From Oceanobacter antarcticus (GTDB lineage Bacteria > Pseudomonadota > Gammaproteobacteria > Pseudomonadales > Oceanobacteraceae), in NCBI RefSeq assembly GCF_044962685.1, contig NZ_JBBKTX010000003.1, positions 124,001 to 188,000 on the forward strand: a stretch of 64,000 nt of DNA, read 5' to 3'. Made by a program: the position numbers and the translations under genes. Positions 15,402-24,488 of the stretch are shown here, piece by piece; position 1 is the stretch's first letter; each line of letters begins with the position of its first letter. Under the pieces are notes generated by a model. It saw only the letters and a list, made by a program, of their open reading frames with translations, did no database searches and was not told the DNA's origin.

Positions 15402-17573
15402 TTAACGTGCTGTTATAGGCACCGTGCGGGTGCGCATTTCGTGAAGGTCTTTCCCGGCGATAAACGCCTTGCTGGTTTTGAAGCGTTTGGCCCACAACAC
15501 CTCGGACTCTGTGGCGTCTCCGGCGTTGGCTCGCTGATCGATGTCCAGCGCCAACAGGTAGCGCTCTTCAAAGTCTTCTGGTGGTTGGAACGCTGGGGCG
15601 GCAAATTCAGGGCGAATGACCTGCGCGGCGGGCCGTTTGAGCGGCGGCAGCTCAGGCAGCTCAATAACAGGCTGTTGCTGTTGCTGGGCTTCCAGAGCAA
15701 TGCGGGCGGCTTCAATACCTGCGCTGGTGTGCTCCTGTTGCGGCCGTGGAAAGTGGCGGATTTTCTCGGCACGGGCTTCTGCTGCGCGGTGATCCAGTAT
15801 TTGCTGGGCAACGTCGCGCTTGGTGACTTTTTGGGCGCTGGCTTTGAGACGGCGGCGCTCTTCTTGAATGGCTTCTTTCTGAATAATCTTGGCTTTTACG
15901 CCAACCTCTTCACGGCTGATGCCGGTGATCGCCGGGTCTTCCGCCGTGCAGAGGTATTCGCCGTCCAGGTCATAGACGTACACCCGGCCCATATCAGCTT
16001 CGTCGTAGAACACGTTGACCTGTTCACCGGTGTGAGCAGCCAACTCGGCATGGATATAGAAACCTCCATCCAGCTTGATGCCTTTCTTGGTGATGGTTCG
16101 GGTGCCAGCCAGCTCACTCAGCAGCACATCCAGCACGCGCTCGTCGTCGATCGTGCGGATGTGTCCGGCATAGCTGGCTATGCGGGCGGCAGGTGATTCC
16201 CCCAGGCTACTGTGGCGGCGGGCGTGGTATTCGTGTTCTAGCCAGTCGTCGCAGTATTGCTGCAACTCAGCCGACGACATTTTTACTTCGATCAGTTCGT
16301 CTTTTTTGAACAACCGGTCGCTGAAACTTTTGCGGGCCTCAATAGCTTGGCGTTCGACGATGTTGTGGCCGATAAATCCGGGCAGCAGCTCGGCGATATC
16401 ATGGCTGAAGGTTTTGAATACGCGCTCGATATGCGGCTTTTTCCAACCCTGAAACGGCGGACAGAATTCCTGCTCAACGCCCAGGGAGCGGAATACGTTC
16501 TGTATGTATTTGGATTTGTAGTCGGCACCGTTATCGGTTTTGGCGGTTTCGGGAACGCCCCAGCCCAGAAGGCAGCGGCGGATCACCTGGGCAACGCCTT
16601 TGCTGTCGGATGTGGGCATTACGACAAACAGTGTGCGGCGGCTATAAACGTCAATTGCGCCCAGAATGGAATGACGACCGTCGGTCAGCATTAAATCGGC
16701 GGGTGTGCTGTCGAATTCCCAAAGCTGGTTCAGCGCGGTGACGTGCTCGCTGGCACTGCCCTGGGCATCCATATATTTGTTTTTCCAGGCGTCCGGGTTG
16801 GTGACGGCGGTGTATACGGCGCGGTTATCCGATTTCCATTGATTAACCCAGTCACATAAGCGGCGTTCGCTCGGCAGCGTTATATCCTGCCCGGCAAACT
16901 CGGCACGCAGGGCCTTGGCCAGCGTGGTGATTTTGATATGCGGATGGCCAACGACCATGCCGACGATGTATTCACGCAGTGCGGGTTGGCTATCGACAAT
17001 GCCAGTGCCGCGACGACCTTTGCCGGTGTCACCAGCCAGGGCGTCGATACCCTGTTCTGAGAGTTTCTTTTCCCACAAATACAGGCTTGGCCTGGAGCAT
17101 TTGGGTTCGATTTCGCGCACCCAGGCTTCAACCGCGATTTCTTCTTTCTTATATAAATCAGAAAATTCGGTATACGCCTTGCCTTTAGGCAGGCCAGAGC
17201 TTTTATGGAACTGCTCGGCAGCACCCAGCAACGCCAGCTTGGCGTCGACCTTTTTCTTCTGGTTGGCAGACAGTTTTTTATATCGGTTAAGCGATTGCTC
17301 GCGGGTTTGCTGTTGCAGTTTTGACTGAGCATCCATATCGGCAATAACCGGATTGGATTTTGCGCGGGCGGCCGCTTTTTTGGCCATACTGATCCGCAAG
17401 GCGCGCTGGCTTTCAGTGGGCAACGAGCTGATGTGGTATTCAAAACCACCACCACGGCCAGAGCGTGGACGCGATTGCCAGGCGTCTGCATTGGCCTTTT
17501 TTAATAGGCCTGGTACGGTGCCCGGTAAACCCGCCACCCCGGCCAGTTCTTGGGTAGAAAACCAATCGATCAT
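15402..17573 (-). CDS. Mu-type DDE transposase A
   Basis: 723 residues from MIDWFSTQEL at 17573. The ATG overlaps the previous stop as ATGA, so eleven upstream codons are rejected. N-terminus: Mu-type HTH (WFSTQELAGVAGLPGTV). Two further DNA-binding regions follow, then the catalytic core: LWEFDSTPADL (Asp288), AKTDNGADYKS (Asp347) and KPHIERVF (Glu383), with 35 residues between the last two as in Mu. The C-terminal part (about 480-723) is a beta barrel plus a basic/helical tail that contacts B. Cuts both phage ends and joins them to target DNA for replication and integration. Appears intact. Confidence 0.95.
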   Translation of the reverse strand: MIDWFSTQELAGVAGLPGTVPGLLKKANADAWQSRPRSGRGGGFEYHISSLPTESQRALRISMAKKAAARAKSNPVIADMDAQSKLQQQTREQSLNRYKKLSANQKKKVDAKLALLGAAEQFHKSSGLPKGKAYTEFSDLYKKEEIAVEAWVREIEPKCSRPSLYLWEKKLSEQGIDALAGDTGKGRRGTGIVDSQPALREYIVGMVVGHPHIKITTLAKALRAEFAGQDITLPSERRLCDWVNQWKSDNRAVYTAVTNPDAWKNKYMDAQGSASEHVTALNQLWEFDSTPADLMLTDGRHSILGAIDVYSRRTLFVVMPTSDSKGVAQVIRRCLLGWGVPETAKTDNGADYKSKYIQNVFRSLGVEQEFCPPFQGWKKPHIERVFKTFSHDIAELLPGFIGHNIVERQAIEARKSFSDRLFKKDELIEVKMSSAELQQYCDDWLEHEYHARRHSSLGESPAARIASYAGHIRTIDDERVLDVLLSELAGTRTITKKGIKLDGGFYIHAELAAHTGEQVNVFYDEADMGRVYVYDLDGEYLCTAEDPAITGISREEVGVKAKIIQKEAIQEERRRLKASAQKVTKRDVAQQILDHRAAEARAEKIRHFPRPQQEHTSAGIEAARIALEAQQQQQPVIELPELPPLKRPAAQVIRPEFAAPAFQPPEDFEERYLLALDIDQRANAGDATESEVLWAKRFKTSKAFIAGKDLHEMRTRTVPITAR

Positions 17574-17848
17574 TGGGCACCGTCCCGTTGTTCGCACTGG
17601 GTCCACAGTTCAAACCAGTCCACATCACAACGAGGCTGAATCAGCGCTTTGTATGTTTCACGCCAGGCGATTTCTGGCAGCAGCAAACCCCAGCCATGGC
17701 GCTGGTCGTCGCGGGTACACTCCACATGAGTAAGGTGTGTTAAACCGTCGCCACAAGTAACGATTACCGTCCAGCCCTGCGCTTCCAGCGTGCGCTGCAC
17801 CGCAGCGGCAAAACGTTGCAGAGTTGTAGTTGTGTTTGAATGGCTCAT
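17570..17848 (-). CDS. Small early phage protein before transposase A
   Basis: 92 residues. LQRFAAAVQRTLEAQGWTVIVTCGDGLTHLTHVECT, then WGLLLPEIAWRETYKALIQPRCDVDWFELW. No family recognised. Both ends overlap neighbours by four bases (ATGA), so it is firmly part of the early operon. Composition is like its neighbours. Confidence 0.65.
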   Translation of the reverse strand: MSHSNTTTTLQRFAAAVQRTLEAQGWTVIVTCGDGLTHLTHVECTRDDQRHGWGLLLPEIAWRETYKALIQPRCDVDWFELWTQCEQRDGAQ

Positions 17849-18327
17849 TCTTCGCCTCCAAAAAGTTCCAATTCAGGTGATCCCATACGCTCAACACGGG
17901 CATGGTGGCTGGCCACGTCGCCCATCAGGCGGGCCAGCTCGGCTTTCGCGGCCTCTCCCTCCTCATTACCCATATAAAAGGCCGCCAGTACCGCAACGGC
18001 CTGGCTAAACGAGGCGTGTAATGCCATCAGGTCGGTATCTCTGGCCGGTTTGGAATTAGGCATGGGCACCAGCAATTGATGATCACTGGCTGCCAGGTAT
18101 TGGGTGACATAAGAAATGCCACAGGCGTGTTCAAACGGCCTGATCATCAGCGCGGGCATGCGCGCTTCGTCGAGCCATTTGTATAAAGTGAAGTGACTGG
18201 CAATACCCATCAGGTCGGAGATACGTTCAACCGACAGGTTTTTGATGTCCTTGGCGTAGTCAACACACAACTCCATGCTGTGTTTGAGTGACCGGGGCTG
18301 AACCCGCTTCCAATTTCGCTTTGCCAT
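17845..18327 (-). CDS. Early phage DNA-binding-like protein
   Basis: 160 residues. The N-terminal half, LKHSMELCVDYAKDIKNLSVERISDLMGIASHFTLYKWLDEARMP, reads as a helix-turn-helix. The C-terminal half is helical (HASFSQAVAVLAAFYMGNEEGEAAKAELARLMGDVASHHARV). Proteins of this shape lie between ner and A in several B3-like phages. I know of no assigned function. A second early regulator or transposition helper is a reasonable guess. Confidence 0.7.
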   Translation of the reverse strand: MAKRNWKRVQPRSLKHSMELCVDYAKDIKNLSVERISDLMGIASHFTLYKWLDEARMPALMIRPFEHACGISYVTQYLAASDHQLLVPMPNSKPARDTDLMALHASFSQAVAVLAAFYMGNEEGEAAKAELARLMGDVASHHARVERMGSPELELFGGEE

Positions 18328-18436
18328 TGCTGCTACCCGCTAAGCTGGTGTTCTAAATAAAGTATTTCTGTGCGTCTATGCGCCGGATCGGGCGCGGCCT
18401 AAGCTGATTCCATCAATCGGAATCAATCGGCGGAAG

Positions 18437-18694
18437 TTATGAGACATTGCGGTATACTTGTGGGTTGGGCTGGTAGCGGCTTGGCCAGATATCGGCAGGC
18501 TGCTTGCCCAAGAACTTTGCGACGATTTTCTCCACCTTCGGGTACGGAGCCTTGAACACGTTGTAAAAAGTGGTTGGGTTGTTGTAGCCACTCTGGCGCG
18601 CCAATTCGGCAACAGAAATACCGCGCATACGAATCGCGGCGATCACTTCCTGGCGGTGCCAGTCCTGTACTGGGTGACTCTGTGAGTTGCTCAT
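18437..18694 (-). CDS. ner: Ner-like regulator of early transcription
   Basis: 85 residues. DWHRQEVIAAIRMRGISVAELARQSGYNNPTTFYNVFKAPYPKVEKIVAKFLGKQPADIWPSRY is the complete Ner/Nlp (SfsB) helix-turn-helix with the diagnostic terminal IWPSRY. In Mu, Ner turns down the early promoter and the repressor promoter. First gene of the early operon here; the promoter with its palindrome (18755-18781) lies 60-90 bases upstream. Confidence 0.93.
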   Translation of the reverse strand: MSNSQSHPVQDWHRQEVIAAIRMRGISVAELARQSGYNNPTTFYNVFKAPYPKVEKIVAKFLGKQPADIWPSRYQPNPQVYRNVS

Positions 18695-18754
18695 TTTTTT
18701 GCCCTGTTGTTAACCAGTTTATTTAAAGCTGTTGGGTGACTGCTTTAGGTAAAC

Positions 18755-18781
18755 ATTATCGGCTAAATAGCCGAATTACAA
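18755..18781 (-). promoter_or_regulatory. Probable early promoter with palindromic spacer
   Basis: On the minus strand TTGTAA (18776-18781) and GATAAT (18755-18760) flank a 15-base spacer; TAATGT two bases on gives a 17-base spacer. The palindrome CGGCTAAATAGCCG (18760-18773) lies between them, a natural site for Ner or the repressor. Confidence 0.5.
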
Positions 18782-18852
18782 CAGATAAAATCGGTTAAAA
18801 GTTCTCTTTTGCGGTTTTCTTGTCGTATTTTTTTAGAAAACCTTTTAAAAAC

Positions 18853-18912
18853 AACGAGTTATGAAACATTAAACTCGGTGATTAAAACGAGACAAAAGTT
18901 AAAGGTTACGAG
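18853..18912 (+). promoter_or_regulatory. Repeated ACGAG half-sites before the repressor gene
   Basis: The motif (A/T)ACGAG starts at 18853, 18886 and 18907, i.e. 33 and 21 bases apart (about three and two helical turns), with an inverted CTCG at 18874. They directly precede the repressor ATG at 18915. Autoregulatory operators are inferred. Confidence 0.4.
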
Positions 18913-18914
18913 CT

Positions 18915-19604
18915 ATGAGCTTTGAACTGTTCTCTGATCGGATTTCGCACTTGCTTGACTCGTTTAAAAATACGAGCGCATTCGCCAGAGAAGTCGGAGT
19001 TTCTGAAAGTGTTGTACGAAGATGGCGAGATGGAACCTCGGAGCCATCGCGCAAGAACCTGGAAGCGATCGCAAAAGCATCTGGTGCAAGAATTGAATGG
19101 CTGGTGCTTGGAACCGGCACAATGACAAACTCTGACCAGGTCGATGGTCACGTAAAAGAATCTGCTGCGGGCTACAAAATTGAAGATGATTACGCCTTTA
19201 TCCCTGGCTACAACATCCAGGTAAGCGCCGGACCGGGCCGTTTTGCCGGTTCAGAAGAGGTATCACGAAAACTGGCATTTAGACGTAAGTGGCTGAATTT
19301 CAAAGGATTACATGAAAAAGATTTAGCGGTAGTGTTTGCAAAAGGCGACAGCATGGAGCCAACTATCTCAGATAACGACACCATCATGATCGACACAAGC
19401 GATACTCGCCCACAAGATGGCCGCATGTACGTGATCCGCGTCGAAGATAGTCTGGTGGTGAAGCGAGTTTCACTCGTGCCAGGACAAGGTGTGCTGCTAA
19501 TCAGCGACAACAAAGACTATCCACCAAACCTGGTGAAGTTCAACGGCAGCAATCCAGATCTGGAAGTGATTGGTCGTGTGGTTTGGGTTGGTAAAGACTA
19601 CTGA
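18915..19604 (+). CDS. Phage repressor, HTH plus S24 self-cleaving domain
   Basis: 229 residues. Residues about 5-65 are a Cro/CI helix-turn-helix (SAFAREVGVSESVVRRWRDGTSEPSRKNLEAIAKASG). Residues 95-229 are a LexA/CI-type S24 peptidase: cleavage site Ala105-Gly106 (VSAGPG), nucleophile Ser146 in AKGDSMEPT, base Lys183 in SLVVKRVS. Such repressors cleave themselves when RecA is activated, so the prophage is probably SOS-inducible, unlike Mu itself. Transcribed away from the early operon and followed by a hairpin terminator. Confidence 0.94.
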   Translation: MSFELFSDRISHLLDSFKNTSAFAREVGVSESVVRRWRDGTSEPSRKNLEAIAKASGARIEWLVLGTGTMTNSDQVDGHVKESAAGYKIEDDYAFIPGYNIQVSAGPGRFAGSEEVSRKLAFRRKWLNFKGLHEKDLAVVFAKGDSMEPTISDNDTIMIDTSDTRPQDGRMYVIRVEDSLVVKRVSLVPGQGVLLISDNKDYPPNLVKFNGSNPDLEVIGRVVWVGKDY

Positions 19605-19619
19605 TGAAGGAATGGACGC

Positions 19620-19834
19620 ATTATTTTAGACAGCTCTGTTTTGTCTAGCATCATGCTGCTAAAACGAAAGCGCCGGACAATTTGGCCCGGCGCTTGTTTT
19701 TAGACATTTTTCTTTCAATGAGCGTTAAAGCATCGCTGAAACCCGCATGAATGCTGGAAATCCCACCAGATTTTATGAATTACCGGTTTTTCCCGGATTA
19801 GACCAAATTATCTAAGAGGATGTGTCTGGTTACA
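19620..19834. other. Probable repressor-side prophage end with repeated TAGACA half-sites
   Basis: TAGACA or close variants occur at 19627 (direct), 19642 (inverted), 19701 (direct), 19799 (TAGACC) and 19823 (TGTCTGG, inverted). A Mu-type end should read CA at the host junction; ...TGGTTACA ends at 19834 and reads TGTAACC inwards, similar in form to known Mu-like ends. The opposite end is outside the window, so the boundary and the five-base duplication cannot be checked here. Confidence 0.35.
19668..19702 (+). terminator. Rho-independent terminator of the repressor gene
   Basis: A 9-base perfect stem AAGCGCCGG/CCGGCGCTT (19668-19676 and 19687-19695) is followed by GTTTTTAG, about 65 bases after the repressor stop. 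Confidence 0.8.
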
Positions 19835-20089
19835 ATTACTTCAGGGATAATAAAATATATATTTTTTCAATTTATAATATTTTATCGACCACCCAACAAT
19901 ACCAACAACATCCATCTTGAAAATCAATATACAGTGGGCATCTGAAAATTTAGCGAGCGATGAAAAGACAAGTGAAAATCGAAAAAAGCGCAGTTTATAC
20001 ATGATAAATTAGTATCTTGAGTTGATTTTTAACGCCGCAATTTCGAGCCCTGTAATTTATGGATGTCCCCTGTCGGTTCACAACCAAAA
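19835..20089. other. AT-rich intergenic DNA between prophage and DUF1329 gene
   Basis: No gene supported in either strand. The stretch is AT-rich (for example ATAAAATATATATTTTTTC) and holds no clear hairpin or promoter that I can defend. Confidence 0.6.
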
Positions 20090-21412
20090 TCAATCATTAC
20101 CAAGGGAAGAAGCAGAGAAATCATTTTCCAAAAACTGCACTTGATTATCCGACCTCTCGATACCCAAGCCATCAACAAAGTAACGTTCTGATTTAAAATC
20201 ATACGTAACTTCCAATGCTGATTTCATCAATGGGATGGTATCCGAGCCTACCAGATGAGACTCACTAAACTGCCAAATCGTATCATCCTGGTCATACATT
20301 TCAGCATAAACAATCGTCCAACTGTCTTCGTCCAGATAAAACCGGCGACGAACATAACGATGTTTCATTCCGGTACGCAGCTTGGCTTCAATCACCCAGA
20401 CACGATGCGGTTCATAGCGAAGAAATTTCGGATTCACATGTCCTTTAGACAGGAGGCGATCCAAATTCAAAGTACTATCAGAAAGTGCATAGGCATTATA
20501 GGGAATATAGACTTCTTTTTTCCCTAGCAGACTCCAGTCATAACGATCAGGTGTACCATTAAACATATCGGTCTGATCAACAGTTCGCAACAGGAAAGAA
20601 TTAGGATCAAGTTCATCATAGGCCAGATTCGGTGCACGATGTGCACGATGATCACCCGGAAGTAATATCCAGGCCTTTCGTGGTGTAACAATACGATCCA
20701 TAGGCTCATGTAATAATACCTTGGTTCCCCTGATGGAATCCGGAGCAAGAACAGTCCAACTCATAAAGAACAGTTTATTATCCAGCTCTTCAGGCTGGAG
20801 GCCAGGTTTGCAATAGTGCAAATAATATCGGTATTTTCGTAATGTATCGTTACGGTTGCCGTTCTCATCAACCAGACTGGATAACGAGGTAAACTCGAGT
20901 GAAGACTCACGAAATCGCAGAATATGATTGAATAAAACTTCAAGTGCATTCTCAGGAATAGGAAATGGAGCACCAATAACAGCACCAGTAACACCGCTTC
21001 CCAGCGGCAAAAGATTGGCACTGGTGGCATTGGCCTTGATGGCGTCGTAAACAAACCCTGGATAAGTCGCGACTCGGTAAGAAGGGTAAATGTTCAAATA
21101 ATAATCTGAGTATCTTTTTAACATCTCCTGCTGACCATTTGTCAGCCTATCAAGATGAGAAGCCATATTATTATAATCAATACGATACAGAGCCTTCTCA
21201 TTGGAAAACGGATTCTTTTTTTCTGTTATCTGAGCCGAACGAGACTGAATAATCCCGTTTTGCCAATCTGGAATATCGCTACCATTACCATGATCTTCAG
21301 CACCAACCGGTGTCAGGTCATGTCCCAGGCGCGCCGCTTCCGTTGATGACACAGCACTCCATCCAAATGATGAAAAAGCGCACAACCCAACAGCAAGAAA
21401 CAATGTTTTCAT
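20090..21412 (-). CDS. DUF1329 periplasmic protein, divergent copy
   Basis: 440 residues from MKTLFLAVGLCAFSSFGWS at 21412, giving a clean signal peptide; six upstream codons are dropped. The body has the family landmarks: LGHDLTPVGAEDHGN, APFPIPENALEVLFNHILRF, RKAWILLPGDHRAHRAPNLAYDE, PHRVWVIEAKLRTGMKHRYVRRRFYLDEDSW. DUF1329 proteins are secreted, of LolA-like type, and usually lie beside DUF1302 barrels. The paralogue at 28243-29610 keeps the consensus better. This copy stands alone at the edge of the prophage; its usual DUF1302 partner is 8 kb away. Envelope handling of a hydrophobic compound is inferred. Confidence 0.87.
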   Translation of the reverse strand: MKTLFLAVGLCAFSSFGWSAVSSTEAARLGHDLTPVGAEDHGNGSDIPDWQNGIIQSRSAQITEKKNPFSNEKALYRIDYNNMASHLDRLTNGQQEMLKRYSDYYLNIYPSYRVATYPGFVYDAIKANATSANLLPLGSGVTGAVIGAPFPIPENALEVLFNHILRFRESSLEFTSLSSLVDENGNRNDTLRKYRYYLHYCKPGLQPEELDNKLFFMSWTVLAPDSIRGTKVLLHEPMDRIVTPRKAWILLPGDHRAHRAPNLAYDELDPNSFLLRTVDQTDMFNGTPDRYDWSLLGKKEVYIPYNAYALSDSTLNLDRLLSKGHVNPKFLRYEPHRVWVIEAKLRTGMKHRYVRRRFYLDEDSWTIVYAEMYDQDDTIWQFSESHLVGSDTIPLMKSALEVTYDFKSERYFVDGLGIERSDNQVQFLENDFSASSLGND

Positions 21413-21678
21413 GAGTTTTATTTCACCCACATATAAAGATCAGGAACATCTGTATTAAAAAATCAAATACAGCCTATTATTATTCTAAAGTTCCATAATT
21501 GCATCAACCCGACAATAACATACCAGTCAAAAAACCCATATCAGATTGTATAAAACGATATTATCGATTGATTCAATGGCAGCGAATGAGCAGATACATT
21601 CAAATACCAAGGAAGATCTGACCGCGAGTCCGAACAACATCGGACTGGCGGAAATTATTATTACCAGCCATGTCACTA

Positions 21679-23475
21679 TTACTGCTTGAATACGTCATCA
21701 TTCAGCGAATTAACCATGCTACTGCCATTCAGAACGGTGTGAGATAGAGTATATGACTGAGACAATATATGCTGAGTATAAAAGTAGGCACTATTCAGTT
21801 TCGATTGATAAAACGAATTATTACCCTGCCCCAACTCTAGTAATGCATCCGCAGCCACAGCTGCCTTAGCCATTTGCCAACCTCCGGCAATAATTCCGAG
21901 AAGTTTGAGCAATGGCACAGATACCGCTAGTACATCTGCGTTGTGCAATGGATAGTTTTCAATAACCCAGGCAACAGCCGCTTCGGCATGCTGAACCGAT
22001 TTGTGCAATTCATTGCCGATTTTCCGACATTCCAATTTATCCGCATTTTCCAGCATATAAGATGCTGTTGCTTGAACTTCGTTCAGCCATGCATTCAGTG
22101 TCTGACCACCATCCGGCATGATTTTGCGGGCCACCAAGTCATGGGCCTGAATACCGGTGGCACCTTCATAGATGGAACAAACCAGTACATCACGCAGTGG
22201 CTGGGAAGCGCCGCTTTCAGTGATATAACCAAGGCCGCCATGAGCAAGAATCGAAGTTCTGGTGACATCAACTGCGGTTTCACTCGTCCACCCTTTGAAC
22301 ACCGGAATCATCAGGTCAACAAACGCCTGGCGTTCCTGGCGCAGCGCCTTGTCAGGATGCTTGGTGGCCAGATCCTGGGCAGCGGCCAGATGAAATGCAA
22401 CGGCCCTCATGGCTTCGGTCTGGCTCCGCATAAACATCAGCATACGGCGTACGTCGGGGTGACGGATAATCGCAACCGATTCCTTCCCACCATCAACCGC
22501 TTTACCCTGAATGCGCTCCCGAGCATAACTCAGTGCCTGTTGATAGGCACGTTCGCTCAATGCCACCCCTTCCAGACCGACATTGAAACGAGAGCCATTT
22601 ATCATGACAAACATATGCTGCAGGCCCTTGTTTTCCTGGCCGATCAACCAGCCAACCGCCCCCTCTCCGTCATCACCATAAACCAGTGTACAGGTCGGGC
22701 TGCCATGATTGCCTAACTTGTGCTCAATACCTGAACACACAACATCGTTGCGTTCATTGGTCTCCGGAATAAATTTTGGTACCAGAAACAACGACACTCC
22801 ACGAGATCCTTCCGGAGCATTAGGTGTACGTGCAAGCACCAGATGCACAATATTTTCAGTCAGATCATGTTCACCAAACGAGATAAAAATTTTCTGACCA
22901 AATATACGATAAGTACCGTCTGCTTGCGGCACCGCTCGGGCGCGCAGCGCCCCCACATCAGAACCAGCCTGAGGTTCGGTAAGGTTCATAGTGGCCGACC
23001 ATTCACCACTAACCATCCTGGGTATATACAACGCCTTTAACTCATCACTTGCTGCATGCAGTAAGGCTTCAATCCCAACAGTGGTAAGCTCGGAGCACAT
23101 ACAAAAAGACTTGTTAGCCGCAACAAAGGTCTCACGAACGGCAGCCGACAACAGAATCGGAGCACCCTGACCACCAATATCAGTGGGCAAAACCAGGCGA
23201 TTCCATTCAGCATCAACAAACTGACGATAAGCAATACCGAACTCTTTGGGAGTTTTGACCCCCTCCACACTCCACTGCACCCCTTGGTTGTCACCCAGTT
23301 GATTCAATGGTGCCAGGACATCCTCAGCAAAGCGTCCGGCTTCTGCCAGAATGGCATCACGCAGCCCTTCTTCCATAAAACCGGCAACATCCGGAATTTC
23401 ATTTACACGGTCAATATCAGAAAGTTCATTCAAAACAAAACGAATTTCTTCCAAAGGGGCATTATAAGGAATCAC
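21679..23475 (-). CDS. Acyl-CoA dehydrogenase, DmdC-like large type
   Basis: 598 residues, the length of the DmdC/AcdA-like subgroup with an extra C-terminal domain. MNLTEPQAGSDVGALRARA and FGQKIFISFGEHD form the flavin/substrate region. ILAHGGLGYITESGASQPLRDVLVCSIYEGATGIQAHDL holds the catalytic Glu in YEGATGIQ. Oxidises acyl-CoA to the 2-enoyl-CoA with electrons going to ETF; the ETF genes are in the same window. Start is a GTG with GGAG seven bases before it. First gene left of the SDR at 23540; same strand, 64-base gap. Substrate unknown; members act on methylthiopropionyl-, aromatic- or long-chain CoA. Confidence 0.9.
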   Translation of the reverse strand: MIPYNAPLEEIRFVLNELSDIDRVNEIPDVAGFMEEGLRDAILAEAGRFAEDVLAPLNQLGDNQGVQWSVEGVKTPKEFGIAYRQFVDAEWNRLVLPTDIGGQGAPILLSAAVRETFVAANKSFCMCSELTTVGIEALLHAASDELKALYIPRMVSGEWSATMNLTEPQAGSDVGALRARAVPQADGTYRIFGQKIFISFGEHDLTENIVHLVLARTPNAPEGSRGVSLFLVPKFIPETNERNDVVCSGIEHKLGNHGSPTCTLVYGDDGEGAVGWLIGQENKGLQHMFVMINGSRFNVGLEGVALSERAYQQALSYARERIQGKAVDGGKESVAIIRHPDVRRMLMFMRSQTEAMRAVAFHLAAAQDLATKHPDKALRQERQAFVDLMIPVFKGWTSETAVDVTRTSILAHGGLGYITESGASQPLRDVLVCSIYEGATGIQAHDLVARKIMPDGGQTLNAWLNEVQATASYMLENADKLECRKIGNELHKSVQHAEAAVAWVIENYPLHNADVLAVSVPLLKLLGIIAGGWQMAKAAVAADALLELGQGNNSFYQSKLNSAYFYTQHILSQSYTLSHTVLNGSSMVNSLNDDVFKQ

Positions 23476-23539
23476 GGCAAAACTCCATTTACTAATAATT
23501 AAAATCAGTCAATCGTTTAATAATGAGCCTGAATATGGA

Positions 23540-24337
23540 TCAAATACCCAATTTACGGCGAATGATCGCACCATAACTATCCGGAAAAATTCTGGAAATA
23601 AGGTGCAATGCACGAGCTCCGTTTCCAACCAGAAGCCGTTTTTTACCACTGATAAGCCCTTTAACAATTTCCTCTGCACAATCTTCCGGAGTTGTAGTCA
23701 TTTGCCGGAGATTTGCTTCTTTCATCTTGAGCGCAAGAGAATCCTCATTGATGGCTTTAGGGGCTTTATCAATATTGGTATTAATACCGCCAGGATGCAC
23801 CAAAACAGCTGTCACTCCAGTACCATCCAGTTCTTGCCACAGAGTTTCAGTTAGACCACGTACGCCGAATTTTGAAATGGTATAGGCAACAGATCCCGGA
23901 GTTGCGACCAGACCAAAAACACTGGAAACATTGACAATGCAGCCATGCTTTTGCTCAAGCATAATGGACAAAAATGCCTTGGTGCCATAGATAACACCCC
24001 AAAGATTAATTGCCAGCACCTTTTCAATTTCTTCCAACGTAACATTTTCAGTTGATGCCAAAACAGACGTTCCGGCATTATTGACAATGTAATCCACGGA
24101 ACCGAAATCTTTTTTGATGGCGTTGGCAAAAGAATATACCGCATCACGAGACGATACATCCAGAGAATATGTACGGGCCTGTACTTTCTGATCAAGCAGC
24201 GACAAGGATTCGGCCAGTGCACCCTCATTAATATCGGCCAGAGCCAAACGGGCTCCTCTACGAGACAGGTTTATTGCCAATGCTCTACCAATCCCCGAAC
24301 CAGCACCGGTTATCGCTACTACTTTATTATTGAACAT
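23540..24337 (-). CDS. Short-chain dehydrogenase/reductase
   Basis: 265 residues. VAITGAGSGIGRALAINLSRRGA binds NAD(P), VNNAGTS is the NNAG motif, VNVSSVFGLVATPGSVAYTISKFGVRGL contains Ser-Tyr-Lys of the active site. The C-terminal IIRRKLGI with GKKRLLVGNGARALHLISRIFPD is typical of SDRs in lipid-catabolic clusters. Catalyses alcohol/ketone interconversion; substrate unknown. A strong GAGGTGGGGA precedes the ATG. Co-oriented with the acyl-CoA dehydrogenase and the RND gene. Confidence 0.9.
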   Translation of the reverse strand: MFNNKVVAITGAGSGIGRALAINLSRRGARLALADINEGALAESLSLLDQKVQARTYSLDVSSRDAVYSFANAIKKDFGSVDYIVNNAGTSVLASTENVTLEEIEKVLAINLWGVIYGTKAFLSIMLEQKHGCIVNVSSVFGLVATPGSVAYTISKFGVRGLTETLWQELDGTGVTAVLVHPGGINTNIDKAPKAINEDSLALKMKEANLRQMTTTPEDCAEEIVKGLISGKKRLLVGNGARALHLISRIFPDSYGAIIRRKLGI

Positions 24338-24488
24338 TCCCCACCTCTTTTTAAAATCGTCAAAAATATATCAAACCATCACCAATCCAATAAATATCAA
24401 ACTCATCAATAATTTCAACCACTCATCCCAAAGATAAATTATAATATTTAATCGACACTAGAAATAAAAACCAGACATTTCAAATAAT

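Larger units (their letters stand above)
1..19834 (-). mobile_element. Mu-like (B3-type) transposable prophage, left part outside window
   Basis: Seen: a contiguous minus-strand set of Mu-type genes (Ner, transposase A, ATPase B, DUF3164, GemA, Mor, amidase, DUF2730, gp26, gp27, terminase, DUF935 portal, F-like head protein), with a plus-strand repressor at the right edge. Many genes overlap by ATGA, which implies translational coupling. Gene order follows Mu-like phages from the repressor end through head assembly. Protease, major head and tail genes must lie left of base 1. The right end is placed near 19834 by inference only: that is where TG...CA-type end DNA with repeated TAGACA half-sites gives way to AT-rich intergenic DNA. 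No disabling mutation is seen in the recognised phage core genes. Confidence 0.93.

Noticed and set aside
21627..21646. AGTCCGA/TCGGACT hairpin after the acyl-CoA dehydrogenase gene
   Set aside because: Only seven pairs and no T-run on the relevant strand, so not called a terminator.
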